The translations under genes were made by a program, and so were the position numbers. A stretch of 23,706 bases of DNA from Chara braunii (lineage: Eukaryota > Streptophyta > Charophyceae > Charales > Characeae), in assembly GCA_003427395.1 (NCBI GenBank), contig BFEA01000617.1, positions 145,917-169,622 of the forward strand. The letters run 5' to 3'. Below are positions 16,986 to 23,706 of this stretch, piece by piece; position 1 is the stretch's first letter; each line of letters starts with the position of its first letter. The notes below the pieces were generated by a model. It saw nothing but the letters and a program-made list of their open reading frames with translations, did no database searches and was not told the DNA's origin.

Positions 16986-17247
16986 CCTGAGTCAAGTGCA
17001 TGGAAGAATATCTTGTTTGCTTGGAACAAAGTAACACTACCTACTGAGAGAACCTACCACTCGCAATGCAGTCAGAAACCAACTACTGTTTGATAATGAC
17101 TATATTAAGCAGGAAAATGGAACTGTCTTTGAGGTGGACGGTAAACCTTGGAGCTTTGGCCATGCGTGGATTTCTAAAGGAATCCTACAGATTAAGGACA
17201 TGTGGGGCGAGGATCAGGGAACTTGGAGATTGCCGGACCTGCTCTGA
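16986..17247 (+). pseudogene. LINE-5 fragment: post-RT region
   Basis: One frame reads SSAWKNILFAWNKVTLPTER; after a frame change the next reads NQLLFDNDYIKQENGTVFEV, DGKPWSFGHAWISKGILQIK and DMWGEDQGTWRLPDLL, then TGA at 17245-17247. The 'LFDN-YI ... AWISKGI-QIKDMW' pattern is the post-RT element of plant L1-like ORF2, equivalent to QPLFGNP ... GVWKIWHLW in LINE-1. The piece has no RT and no zinc-binding domain. It is cut off to the right by the TIR element. Confidence 0.7.
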
Positions 17248-17328
17248 AAAAGGCACTGCCTAGAATCTGCTCGGTGGAAGCTAACTTAGATAAGAAAAAA
17301 GAAGCAATTCCAGCCCAGTGCATTGAAC

Positions 17329-18273
17329 CACCAGTACACCCGGGCCTGGAGGTGCTGCACTGCGCGGCAAGCTTTTCCGAACGGCCAGCAATGCGCTTCA
17401 CCGCCAGCCATTATGGTCCAATAGGCCCGAGGCGGGAAATTTCCGGACTACTCCACAAGGCAGGGGCCATGTACAAGCGGTTTAACATGCTCAGAATATC
17501 AGCATGACCGAACTCAAGGCACTTGGGTGCGAGCCCCTGATGGGGTTAGAGTAAGGCGGATATTGGGCCCAGACCTGAGTTCTGGCTTACAGAAAATAGA
17601 TTGGACACAGAGAAAGGCTTCCTACACTTAGTGGAAGAAAACTTTAAGGTGGTCCCAAACTTGAGAGACCTCTGCGAAGTGCGAGTACTCGAACAGGCAG
17701 GTACAGGAAAAGCTCCAAACTTTCCTTGTCCGGGAGAAGCAGATAAGTTTAAACCACCAGGACCTTTCTCAGCTACCGATGCCGAGCCTAAAATTGCCCT
17801 GTGCGCCCAAAAAAAACACAAACCGGCGCAGGCCTCATTTTGGCTGGCGCCACCAGCCATTTCGGTCCAGTAACGATCCCTGCTTGCTCCCAAATATACC
17901 AGCGCATATTTGATTTTCACACGGGGAAAGGTACTGGTGGTCTAAAGTTGAGCATTTGTTATATGGTTCGGAAACAGACAGAACTCGGATGCCTGAGGCT
18001 ATATCATTATTTAAGTACAGACCTAGGACAGTGGTGGCCACTCAGGTTGCTGCAGTCCAGGACCCTCTGGCCCTCAAGGCTTCCAGGAGGTTTCAGAAAG
18101 AACAGGGAGAGAAGGACTTAAACCACCAGTACACGGCCCCAGCCTTGCAGAAATTTGTTCGCGTCATATTGTGGCTCGTGCCTACCGGACACCAAAACAG
18201 AAAGAAGTCCCTCGCTGGCGGCTCGGAAAAGCTTGGTGCGCAGTACAGCGCCTCCAGCCCGGGTGTACTGGTG
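17329..18273. mobile_element. Non-autonomous TIR element, ~945 bp, with 61-bp inverted ends
   Basis: The left end CACCAGTACACCCGGGCCTG runs to 17390 and is the imperfect reverse complement of 18213-18273, which ends CCCGGGTGTACTGGTG. About 50 of 61 positions agree by eye, including the 'caagcttttccg' block. No transposase is readable between the ends, so it would need an enzyme in trans. A smaller TIR element lies inside it. The target duplication is unclear, so the superfamily is unknown. The two ends could also be an inverted duplication not caused by transposition. Confidence 0.6.
17748..17946. mobile_element. Small TIR element (MITE-like), copy A, ~199 bp
   Basis: The left end TTTAAACCACCAGGACCTTT and the right end, on the other strand TTTAGACCACCAGTACCTTT, agree at about 20 of 23 positions. 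The flanks carry TAA-like bases on both sides (tttaa / ctaaa), which may be a 3-bp duplication. It lies within the 945-bp element. It is GC-moderate and non-coding. A second copy with the same ends is at 21373-21665. Confidence 0.6.
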
Positions 18274-18274
18274 C

Positions 18275-18327
18275 TTCTTTTTTTTCTTTTTTTTCTTTTT
18301 TTTCTTTTTTTTCTTTTTTTTCTTTTT
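18275..18327 (+). repeat. T8C microsatellite array
   Basis: Five successive runs of about eight Ts are separated by single Cs, starting two bases after the right end of the 945-bp TIR element. Frames crossing it give only Phe/Ser or Lys/Glu repeats, which are not protein. Confidence 0.9.
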
Positions 18328-19070
18328 GGAAAACCAGTTTCAGCTTACTAGCGGGGTGATACAAGTTGTGTGATGTACCCGCTTCTGTACACGCACGGAC
18401 TTCTGAAGCCTTTAGTTCTCGCTTTTGTACTCCTTTAGTCTCTGCTGAGCTTTCGGGGTACCCCTCTTTTGCTATCATCTTGATACAACGATCAAAGGCC
18501 GACAAGGCCTTCTCACGGTTAAGACGTTGTTTTTCTTTTTTTTTCGCACATCTTCCTAATTTCTTGTCGGCAATCCATGCATCTATGTATGATTTACGCG
18601 CGCCTCAGCGAGCGCACTAGGAATTTTGTTCCACAGTTGCGAACTCTGGAAATTACAGGCGCACTTCCCGCTGACGTGTCCTTTCTTGCAAGTGAATACT
18701 CCCAAATTCGCCTTTGAAAGCTCTGTGAATTTTCAGTAGGAATCTGAATAGGTGTAGAATTTTTACGCGTTCAATTCCACACGCCAATAATGCTTTTGAA
18801 TTTTTCAATCTTGAACTAGCCATGCCCTATGCTCTCTTCACTCTCCTCTTCTTCGCGCCTTCTCCCTTTCCCCGGTCACTGTTTTCCATCCTCTCTCTCT
18901 CTCTCTCTCTTCTCCCCCTCCCCTTTCGTCCGAATCGTGGTCCTGCGCCACGCTACTCTCCACACTGTCCTTCTTCCCGCCTTCATCCCCATTCAGGAAC
19001 TCCCTACCGATCCCCTCCCCAAAGTGTTTGAAGCCTCAGACGACAACGCGTAAGGAGGATAATCCCCTCG
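18328..19070. other. Unassigned stretch with CT-rich segments
   Basis: I see no gene. A short (CT)n run lies at about 18893-18910 within a pyrimidine-rich area. The short frames have no known motif. Confidence 0.5.
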
Positions 19071-19079
19071 CACTATAAT

Positions 19080-19235
19080 CTGATTGGCTGCGAAGGAACT
19101 CGCAAGGATCGATATGGCTTCCTCAAACAATTAGCCTCTCCTCTTTCTTCTCCCCCTCCTATCTCCACCCCACTCTTCCCCATCTTCTATTCCTCTCTTC
19201 GCAACTATAAAACCCACAAGCGCATCTGAAAATCT
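19080..19235 (+). promoter_or_regulatory. Candidate RNA polymerase II promoter
   Basis: TATAAAA at 19206-19212 stands in an otherwise pyrimidine-rich stretch (19135-19200), about 120 bp downstream of GATTGGCT (inverted CCAAT) near 19081. CT-rich sequence before a TATA box is common in plant promoters. A start of transcription near 19235-19245 would be expected. The following 300 bp have only very short ATG frames, so any coding exon would lie further downstream. Confidence 0.35.
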
Positions 19236-19656
19236 GCCAGCTTCAAGGGAAGTCGTGGCTAGGTGATGTGTATGTCGTGAGTTGGAAAGTCCTGACGAGC
19301 GGACTACGGCATATGCAAGGTTGTGCGTCGAATGGCCGCGACGGACTGCGGGATCTGGGCAAGTCGGTGCAAAAGTTGAGTTGGCGGGTGTGATGATCCC
19401 TGTGGTATGGAGGTTGGTACGTGGAGGCCGGGATCGTCAGTACCTGAGTAAGAAAGGTGTGTGTATACGAGTGGTTGCATGGTCAGGGGCCATAATCAGA
19501 GAGCAGAAGGCTGGTGCGCCTTGATTTTCAGTTCCTCTTGTTTTCCTTGGAAGCTAAGTCCACGGCGGATCGCTGGTTGTTTCCCCTCAAGCTTGTTGGT
19601 CTGACCAGAGTTCCCTCTCTTTTCTCAGTCCCCTTCTTCGGTCAAGCTACGATTTT

Positions 19657-19660
<4 letters not shown>

Positions 19661-19728
<68 letters not shown>

Positions 19729-19740
19729 GCGCGCGCGCGC
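19661..19740 (+). repeat. Composite (CT)n(GC)n microsatellite, copy 1
   Basis: About 66 bp of CT runs into GCGCGCGCGCGC and then ACGCACTCCTTTGCGTTTGT TCACCCCATGGAT (19741-19773). The block is repeated once at 19775-19882. Confidence 0.95.
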
Positions 19741-19771
19741 ACGCACTCCTTTGCGTTTGTTCACCCCATGG

Positions 19772-19774
<3 letters not shown>

Positions 19775-19844
<70 letters not shown>

Positions 19845-19882
19845 CGCGCGCGCTCTCCTTTGCATTTGTTCACCCCATGGAT
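19775..19882 (+). repeat. Composite (CT)n(GC)n microsatellite, copy 2
   Basis: A CT run (19775-19829), a longer CG run (19830-19852) and then TCTCCTTTGCATTTGTTCAC CCCATGGAT. The last part differs from copy 1 at only two positions, so a segment of about 110 bp was duplicated in tandem. Confidence 0.95.
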
Positions 19883-20513
19883 GCCAGAATGATCTGATGA
19901 TTCCCCGGTCTCGCTCGCCCCTATTGAATTCAATCCGATCTCGCATGAATGAGTATCGTTGAATTTAAGGGACTAGTAAAAACTCAGGTGATCTTACCAG
20001 CCCCTTTTCGTGTCTCTTGACAGCTGATGATTCGTGTATGAGACATCTGTGACATATATGCATCGATTGAACTAATGCTAAGGTAACCGGACTAAGCAAG
20101 GGTTTTGTCGATGCATGCGCTCAATTCGCTCAATGAATGATGATTGTTTCCTTGATTGGAATGAACTCACATTTTTGGATCGGTTTGCATGATTGATGAA
20201 AGGCGATGGGCAAGTAGCGTTTTGCTTGTTTACTTCTTTGATGGGATAACAGGTTGAGTGGACTTACGCGGTCAGTTTCGCTTATGCCATGTGGATCGAT
20301 TGCCCTAATCCGACTGGGTGTCGACTTCCCATATCCCCATTACGTACATTCCTGTATAACGAGGAATAAACACTTGCATGTGAGTGAGACGTACAAGAAG
20401 CCGTCGACAAACTTGGCGGATGCTATTACTTTCCTCCTGAAACAAAGTCCTCAGGATTCGTAGGCGCTGGTTTTTTCATTATCGATACCCACTTTCCCCC
20501 GTACTCTTTATTA
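19883..20513. other. Unassigned stretch downstream of the candidate promoter
   Basis: No protein is recognisable. CAG/GTGATC near 19985 and a 'gggataacag' before 20252 would pass as splice donor and acceptor, which would fit a long 5' intron behind the candidate promoter, but such short motifs are frequent by chance. One plus-strand frame (20254-20463) has no ATG start and no known motif. Confidence 0.35.
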
Positions 20514-20822
20514 TTGCCTTTTAACGAACTGATTGTAAACCCGTGGGCGGCAGTGGCACCTCAGTGGCCCAACATTTTGTGTAGTGATTGCCGCTGCACC
20601 CAGCGTTATCGAAAAAAGGGGTTCCACTATCGAACACGCGGCGAAGACGAATACAAGGAAAGAGTGACCCGACTGAGGCCGTCCATATCGGATTCCGAAA
20701 TCTATAAGGAGCGGCGTCGGGATTTAATTCGAAAACGAGATCCCACGTGCGTACCCCTACCTTTCCGTTCGAAAAGACGACGAGTAGCCCGCATGGAAGT
20801 TCATAGATACTTTTTGGATTAG
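20514..20822 (+). CDS. Unrecognised open frame, basic and Arg-rich (possible exon)
   Basis: I do not recognise this. The plus-strand frame has 102 codons to a TAG at 20820 and no ATG until near its end, so if real it would be an internal or last exon. It reads CSDCRCTQRYRKKGFHYRTR, then ERRRDLIRKRDP and PFRSKRRRVARMEVHRYFLD. It is rich in Arg (many CGA codons) and has a Cys cluster near residue 23. The opposite strand is also open over 20521-21096 (191 codons; MPIIFGKIEYGNTDGTEI), again without a recognised domain, so one of the two is a shadow. It lies about 1.3 kb downstream of the candidate promoter, the same strand. Confidence that either is a gene is low. Confidence 0.2.
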   Translation: MPFNELIVNPWAAVAPQWPNILCSDCRCTQRYRKKGFHYRTRGEDEYKERVTRLRPSISDSEIYKERRRDLIRKRDPTCVPLPFRSKRRRVARMEVHRYFLD

Positions 20823-21372
20823 ACGAAAGTTCGAAAGCAGCACACGTCATTTCGTTCGCGCGGCTACGGCCCCTTCTCACTAAAACTGGAACTACACAGG
20901 GGATTTCAGTTCCGTCTGTATTCCCATACTCAATTTTTCCAAAAATTATTGGCATACCCCAAGTTGTTGTTTTTCTAGGGTCTGTTCCACATATTTTATC
21001 ACTCTGATCGGAAGACAGCACTGGGCGTGAGGTTTGAACGTCACAAGCTGGTGGTTCAAAGCAGGAGTGGAGAGAACTTTGGAAGGCATTGAACAAAATG
21101 TCATAGCAGAAGTGGCCTAGCCCTGCCTGGCAACAATCCCTACATGTAACTCCAGCTGCTCCATGGTTGGCAGGAATCCAAAGGGGATGAAGATCTTCGA
21201 TGTTTGTGGAAGCTGCTGCTCAGGGTTGAAGTCAGCAACACACCTGTGGCTACTCCGCCCTTTTTGCCAGACCAACTCTGGGAGTGGTGGAAGGTATGAT
21301 CGAAGAACTTGGTAGGGGACAAGGTATACACAGCTCTACCTCCCCTAGCATTAACTTTTCATCCTGTTGAGG
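20823..21372. other. Unassigned stretch
   Basis: No plus-strand gene, RNA or repeat recognised. The minus strand is open from 21096 through this stretch into the previous feature, without an assignable product. Confidence 0.4.
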
Positions 21373-21665
21373 TTAAGCCACGAGTAGCTTTCCCTGCTTG
21401 AAAAAAGAAGTCGCGGCGGGAAGCAAGCGGGAAAGGGCCGCCGTTGGTGAATTTCGTTGGTGGGCCGTGTTTCGTTCCGGGCCTCCGAAATTGCCCGCGG
21501 CCGATGTATGCCTTTCCCAGCTATTTTTTCACACGCGCGCCGAATAACACGCTGGCCTGAAACGGAAGGGCGGCCGCCGATAAATCGAATCGGCGGCCAG
21601 TCTTGATTTTTGGGCCGGCTCGCAGTGCCCGCGGCCGACATACGGGAAAGGTACTGGTGGTTTAC
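21373..21665. mobile_element. Small TIR element (MITE-like), copy B, ~293 bp
   Basis: The left end TTAAGCCACGAGTAGCTTTC is matched on the other strand by the right end TGTAAACCACCAGTACCTTT; about 18 of 22 positions agree. The ends match those of copy A (17748-17946). The inside is GC-rich. It has a direct repeat of 'tgcccgcggccga' near each end (about 21492 and 21627) and a perfect 10-bp hairpin at 21572-21598. It encodes no protein. The flanking bases do not give a clear target duplication. Confidence 0.6.
21572..21598. repeat. GC-rich perfect hairpin inside TIR element B
   Basis: GGCCGCCGAT and ATCGGCGGCC are exact reverse complements separated by seven bases (aaatcga). Confidence 0.9.
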
Positions 21666-21761
21666 ATGACTCTGGTCTGTCAGGGAACCGTCATGAGAGG
21701 TGCTTTGGGCAGCATGAAACGTAAACTTTTCCACAATGAAGACAGGGTTCTACAAAAACAC

Positions 21762-21823
21762 ATCTTCTTTTTTCTTTTTTCTTTTTTTTTCTTTTTTTTT
21801 TTAAAGAAAAAAAAAAAAAAAAA
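21762..21823. repeat. T-rich/A-rich self-complementary tract at LINE-4 end
   Basis: Pyrimidine runs T6-C-T6-C-T9-C-T12 meet AAAG-A18 at 21804. The tract can fold back on itself over about 18 bp around TTTAAA. It adjoins the 3' tail of LINE-4, where on the minus strand Ts come before the As, unlike the plain poly(A) of LINE-2 and LINE-3. Confidence 0.85.
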
Positions 21824-21877
21824 CGCTCCATCTATTGGTGGCGAGCAACACCTGGTGGAAACCGGGTCCAACGTCCC
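21824..21877 (-). repeat. Conserved LINE 3' tail, copy 4
   Basis: The minus strand reads GGGACGTTGGACCCGGTTTC, then 'caccaggtgttgctcgccaccaatagatggagcg'. It matches copy 1 over its whole length with a few substitutions. The hairpin arms are TGGA/TCCA here, one pair shorter. Confidence 0.85.
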
Positions 21878-22059
21878 TTGAGTACATGAATGATATGAAA
21901 GAATGGTATGCATGAACCACAAAGTTGGGTTGAGATGTGCTTCTTCACCCCATTAGGGCGCCAGATCAAAATAACATCATTCTAGCACTATTCCCTTCTT
22001 ATCTAACAATCCTTAATAACATGAAAAATATGAATACCATCTTCTCCACCCTTTCAACA

Positions 22060-22707
22060 TCATTCATACCCAAACCAAGCCCTTGAGACCAGACTTAGTG
22101 CCAAGGGGGGAAAGGGGTCTGGGAAATCCGATAGTTGTTGTAAAGGGATTGTTGGGTCGACCATAGTCCATTCATTAAAAGCAAGCCTATAATCCCGACT
22201 CATATCTTCCTCTTCACCTCTCCTTGCCCCTTCCCATTCAACCTTCCCCATCTTCCCCTCATGGGTTCCTCCTAGCCAGCATTGGTTGAATCGTTGAATG
22301 TGTCGAAGGATTTCTTTTTGTGAGGATATAAATTGTATTTTTTCCTTAGACTGTTCCCATTTTATATTGATATCAGTTTGTATTTGTTGCTTAACGGTGT
22401 CAGTGAATTCTGGTCCATCTAGCCTAACTCCTTCCATTTCATATCTTCTTAACCATATTGCCCATAATACCGCTCTCCTGCCCCTGCCATACAAATTTTG
22501 TGAGAATTCATCAATAAATTCAGGGGACCAGGTTTCAAGAAGAAGGGTTCTCCAGTCCCATGGCCACTGGACTACTGTTCCCAAATTAGACCAAATACGG
22601 TCCCACCATCTCCATAGCCAAATTGCCCCAGGACACTGCAAGAAACCATGCTCGATTGTCTCAGGAATTAACTTAGAAGGAAACACATCTTTCAAGTTAA
22701 AGCGCAC
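22060..22707 (-). pseudogene. LINE-4 ORF2 C-terminal part (zf-RVT end, C-terminal domain, DPFPP signature)
   Basis: This 215-residue frame is free of stops. It opens VFPSKLIPETIEHGFLQCPG, the His-x4-Cys half of the zinc-binding domain; the first Cys pair lies upstream in another frame or is lost. Then come AIWLWRWWDRIWSNLGTVVQ, GRGRRAVLWAIWLRRYEMEG, LDGPEFTDTVKQQIQTDINI, HIQRFNQCWLGGTHEGKM and finally MSRDYRLAFNEWTMVDPTIP and LSDFPDPFPPLALSLVSRAW, ending FGYE. It aligns end to end with LINE-2 and in part with LINE-3. The internal Met is not a true start. The role is presumed RNA or DNA binding by the ORF2 tail. Confidence 0.85.
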
Positions 22708-22900
22708 ATTCCAAGGTCAATTCAGGCAGATTGGCGGAGAAGGACAGAACTCCAAAGGGAAAGGCTTCATGCACTTTCCTAAGACGCGGCCCTGTGTCCT
22801 CAACCGGGCCAGAACTGCGTGCCTATTGCTAGGCAGCTGCTGTAAATAAAGGTAATAGGAGCCCTCCTCTGCCCCATTCGAAAATCCAGAGATTCGAACG

Positions 22901-23534
22901 GTTCACCGGTGGAACCGTATGCTCTCATCTTTTTCATTTTCATTTAATAATTGAGCAAGAGGGAACAAACTACCAGCACTTAGCACTCTACATCGTACAC
23001 TAGTAATCTCACTGTGGCTACAAGGTGGAGAAGCCCTGTGTTTGATGGATACCGCTTACATCTGAGGGCGGCGAGGTTCGCCTTTTGGCGCACAGGGCAT
23101 CCCTAGGGCCAGAGAAAAGTGCCTCGGAAGTACCGGTGGTAGATTGGATGACGGATGTCGGACTTGGTTTGCAGCACGGAGCCTAAGCTGATGGCCCCAG
23201 TATTTTTGTCCAGTTTGAATTGTGAGGTCCCCGGCTTCATCCTGTGAGTACTGGGAGTTCAGGTGTTCCCAAAGAGGAAGAAAGAATACGTGCTTATCCA
23301 TTGCTGCGGAGGTCCCACTGCTCCCACTTGCCCAGAGAAAGGAGAAATTGTGACTGGTGGGACCTCAGGCCCGCTGCATGGTGGGACCCGCGGGGCGGCT
23401 AGGCTCGGCAGCACCAATAGGCTCGGCAATGCCCCAGGTGGGACGTCAACCTCACTGAATAGCGAGAAACTTGCCGCAGGGAAAGAAGAAAGCCGCCAAC
23501 GTACATGGACTAACTCACGCCCCCTCACACCCCC

Positions 23535-23538
<4 letters not shown>
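22901..23538. other. Unassigned stretch
   Basis: No gene recognised. A minus-strand frame (23056-23301) has no known motif. Short direct repeats ('taggctcggca' twice near 23400, 'ggtgggac' several times between 23350 and 23450) are the only structure I see. A T-loop-like GTTCGAATC lies on the minus strand near 22892, but no tRNA can be folded around it. Confidence 0.5.

Positions 23539-23539
<1 letters not shown>

Positions 23540-23601
<62 letters not shown>
23540..23601 (+). repeat. (CT)n microsatellite, first copy
   Basis: About 62 bp of CT, followed by TGTGCTGTTATC. The same arrangement recurs 105 bp further on. Confidence 0.97.
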
Positions 23602-23607
<6 letters not shown>

Positions 23608-23642
23608 TTATCACTGCTCATTCGCACCCTCCGCCCTTCTCC

Positions 23643-23644
<2 letters not shown>

Positions 23645-23693
<49 letters not shown>
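23645..23693 (+). repeat. (CT)n microsatellite, second copy
   Basis: About 49 bp of CT, followed by TGTGTGCTGTTATC at the window edge. The shared 3' flank suggests tandem duplication of the tract with its flank. Confidence 0.97.
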
Positions 23694-23698
<5 letters not shown>

Positions 23699-23706
23699 CT
23701 GTTATC

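Larger units (their letters stand above)
21824..22900 (-). mobile_element. LINE-4: 3' part of a minus-strand LINE, same family as LINE-2 and LINE-3
   Basis: The minus strand holds the end of a zf-RVT domain, the C-terminal domain, the DPFPP signature, a 3' untranslated region of about 180 bp and the shared tail (21877 down to 21824). Upstream of 22707 the sequence is weakly LINE-like (LPSNRHAVLARLRTQGRV, about 22810-22840) and then fades. It is the longest uninterrupted piece of this family in the window. Its orientation is opposite to LINE-2 and LINE-3. Confidence 0.8.

Noticed and set aside
19514-19962. Long Arg-Glu and Ser-Leu repeat frames on both strands
   Set aside because: Low-complexity translation of CT and GC microsatellites.
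20521-21096. 191-codon minus-strand frame
   Set aside because: No ATG at its start, no recognised domain, and it overlaps another open frame; I describe it as an alternative but do not list it as a gene.
22870-22920. tRNA-like T-loop (GTTCGAATC) on the minus strand near 22892
   Set aside because: No acceptor, D or anticodon stem of proper length can be drawn around it; the CGGTTC/GAACCG hairpin beside it competes.
23340-23460. 'ggtgggac' and 'taggctcggca' short repeats
   Set aside because: Only short, irregularly spaced words in GC-rich DNA; I cannot show a repeat unit.
1-23706. Bacterial-type systems (operons, CRISPR, toxin-antitoxin, phage defence)
   Set aside because: No tightly packed genes, no ribosome-binding-site pattern, no repeat-spacer array; the content is eukaryotic transposon sequence.

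Overview
This looks like nuclear DNA from a streptophyte (land plant or charophyte alga). It holds a Ty3/gypsy LTR retrotransposon with a chromodomain-like tail and an initiator-Met-type primer-binding site, several L1-type LINE fragments with a zf-RVT zinc-binding domain, short TIR elements, and long CT microsatellites next to an assembly gap. The gag style reminds me of repeats from Chara-like algae, but that is an impression I cannot prove. I see no bacterial operon, rRNA, convincing tRNA or CRISPR array, and no intact host gene that I recognise. Nearly all readable protein sequence is decayed transposon.

Layout. (1) About 550-3319, minus strand: a LINE of which the reverse transcriptase, post-RT region and zinc-binding domain remain, cut at 3319 by an LTR insertion. 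(2) 3320-12653, minus strand: one Ty3/gypsy element of about 9.3 kb. Reading right to left it has a truncated 5' LTR (11661-12653), PBS (11648-11659), a long leader with a (CT)n tract and a gap of Ns, gag, protease, RT/RNase H, integrase and a chromodomain-like end. The polypurine tract and the full 1329-bp 3' LTR (3320-4648) follow. At least seven stops or frame changes show it is dead. (3) 12654-16033, plus strand: successive LINE 3' ends of one family, each with a zf-RVT and/or a C-terminal signature, ending in a shared 3' tail and poly(A). (4) 16067-18330: a 67-bp minisatellite, another LINE fragment, a 0.95-kb TIR element with a smaller TIR element nested in it, and a T8C array. (5) 18330-21370: mostly unassigned. 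It has one plausible TATA/CCAAT promoter, duplicated (CT)n(GC)n blocks and an unrecognised open frame. (6) 21373-22900: a second copy of the small TIR element, then a minus-strand LINE of the same family as region 3. (7) 22900-23706: unassigned sequence ending in two (CT)n blocks.

How the parts relate: the Ty3 element landed inside the first LINE's RT. A later rearrangement removed the outer part of the 5' LTR, its target duplication and the other half of that LINE. The LINE copies share both the last ~37 residues of their protein and an RNA tail with hairpin potential, so they help define one family. I found no defence, signalling or metabolic system. The most novel items are the LINE family's C-terminal/tail module and the TIR element family ending in a CCACCAGTACC motif.
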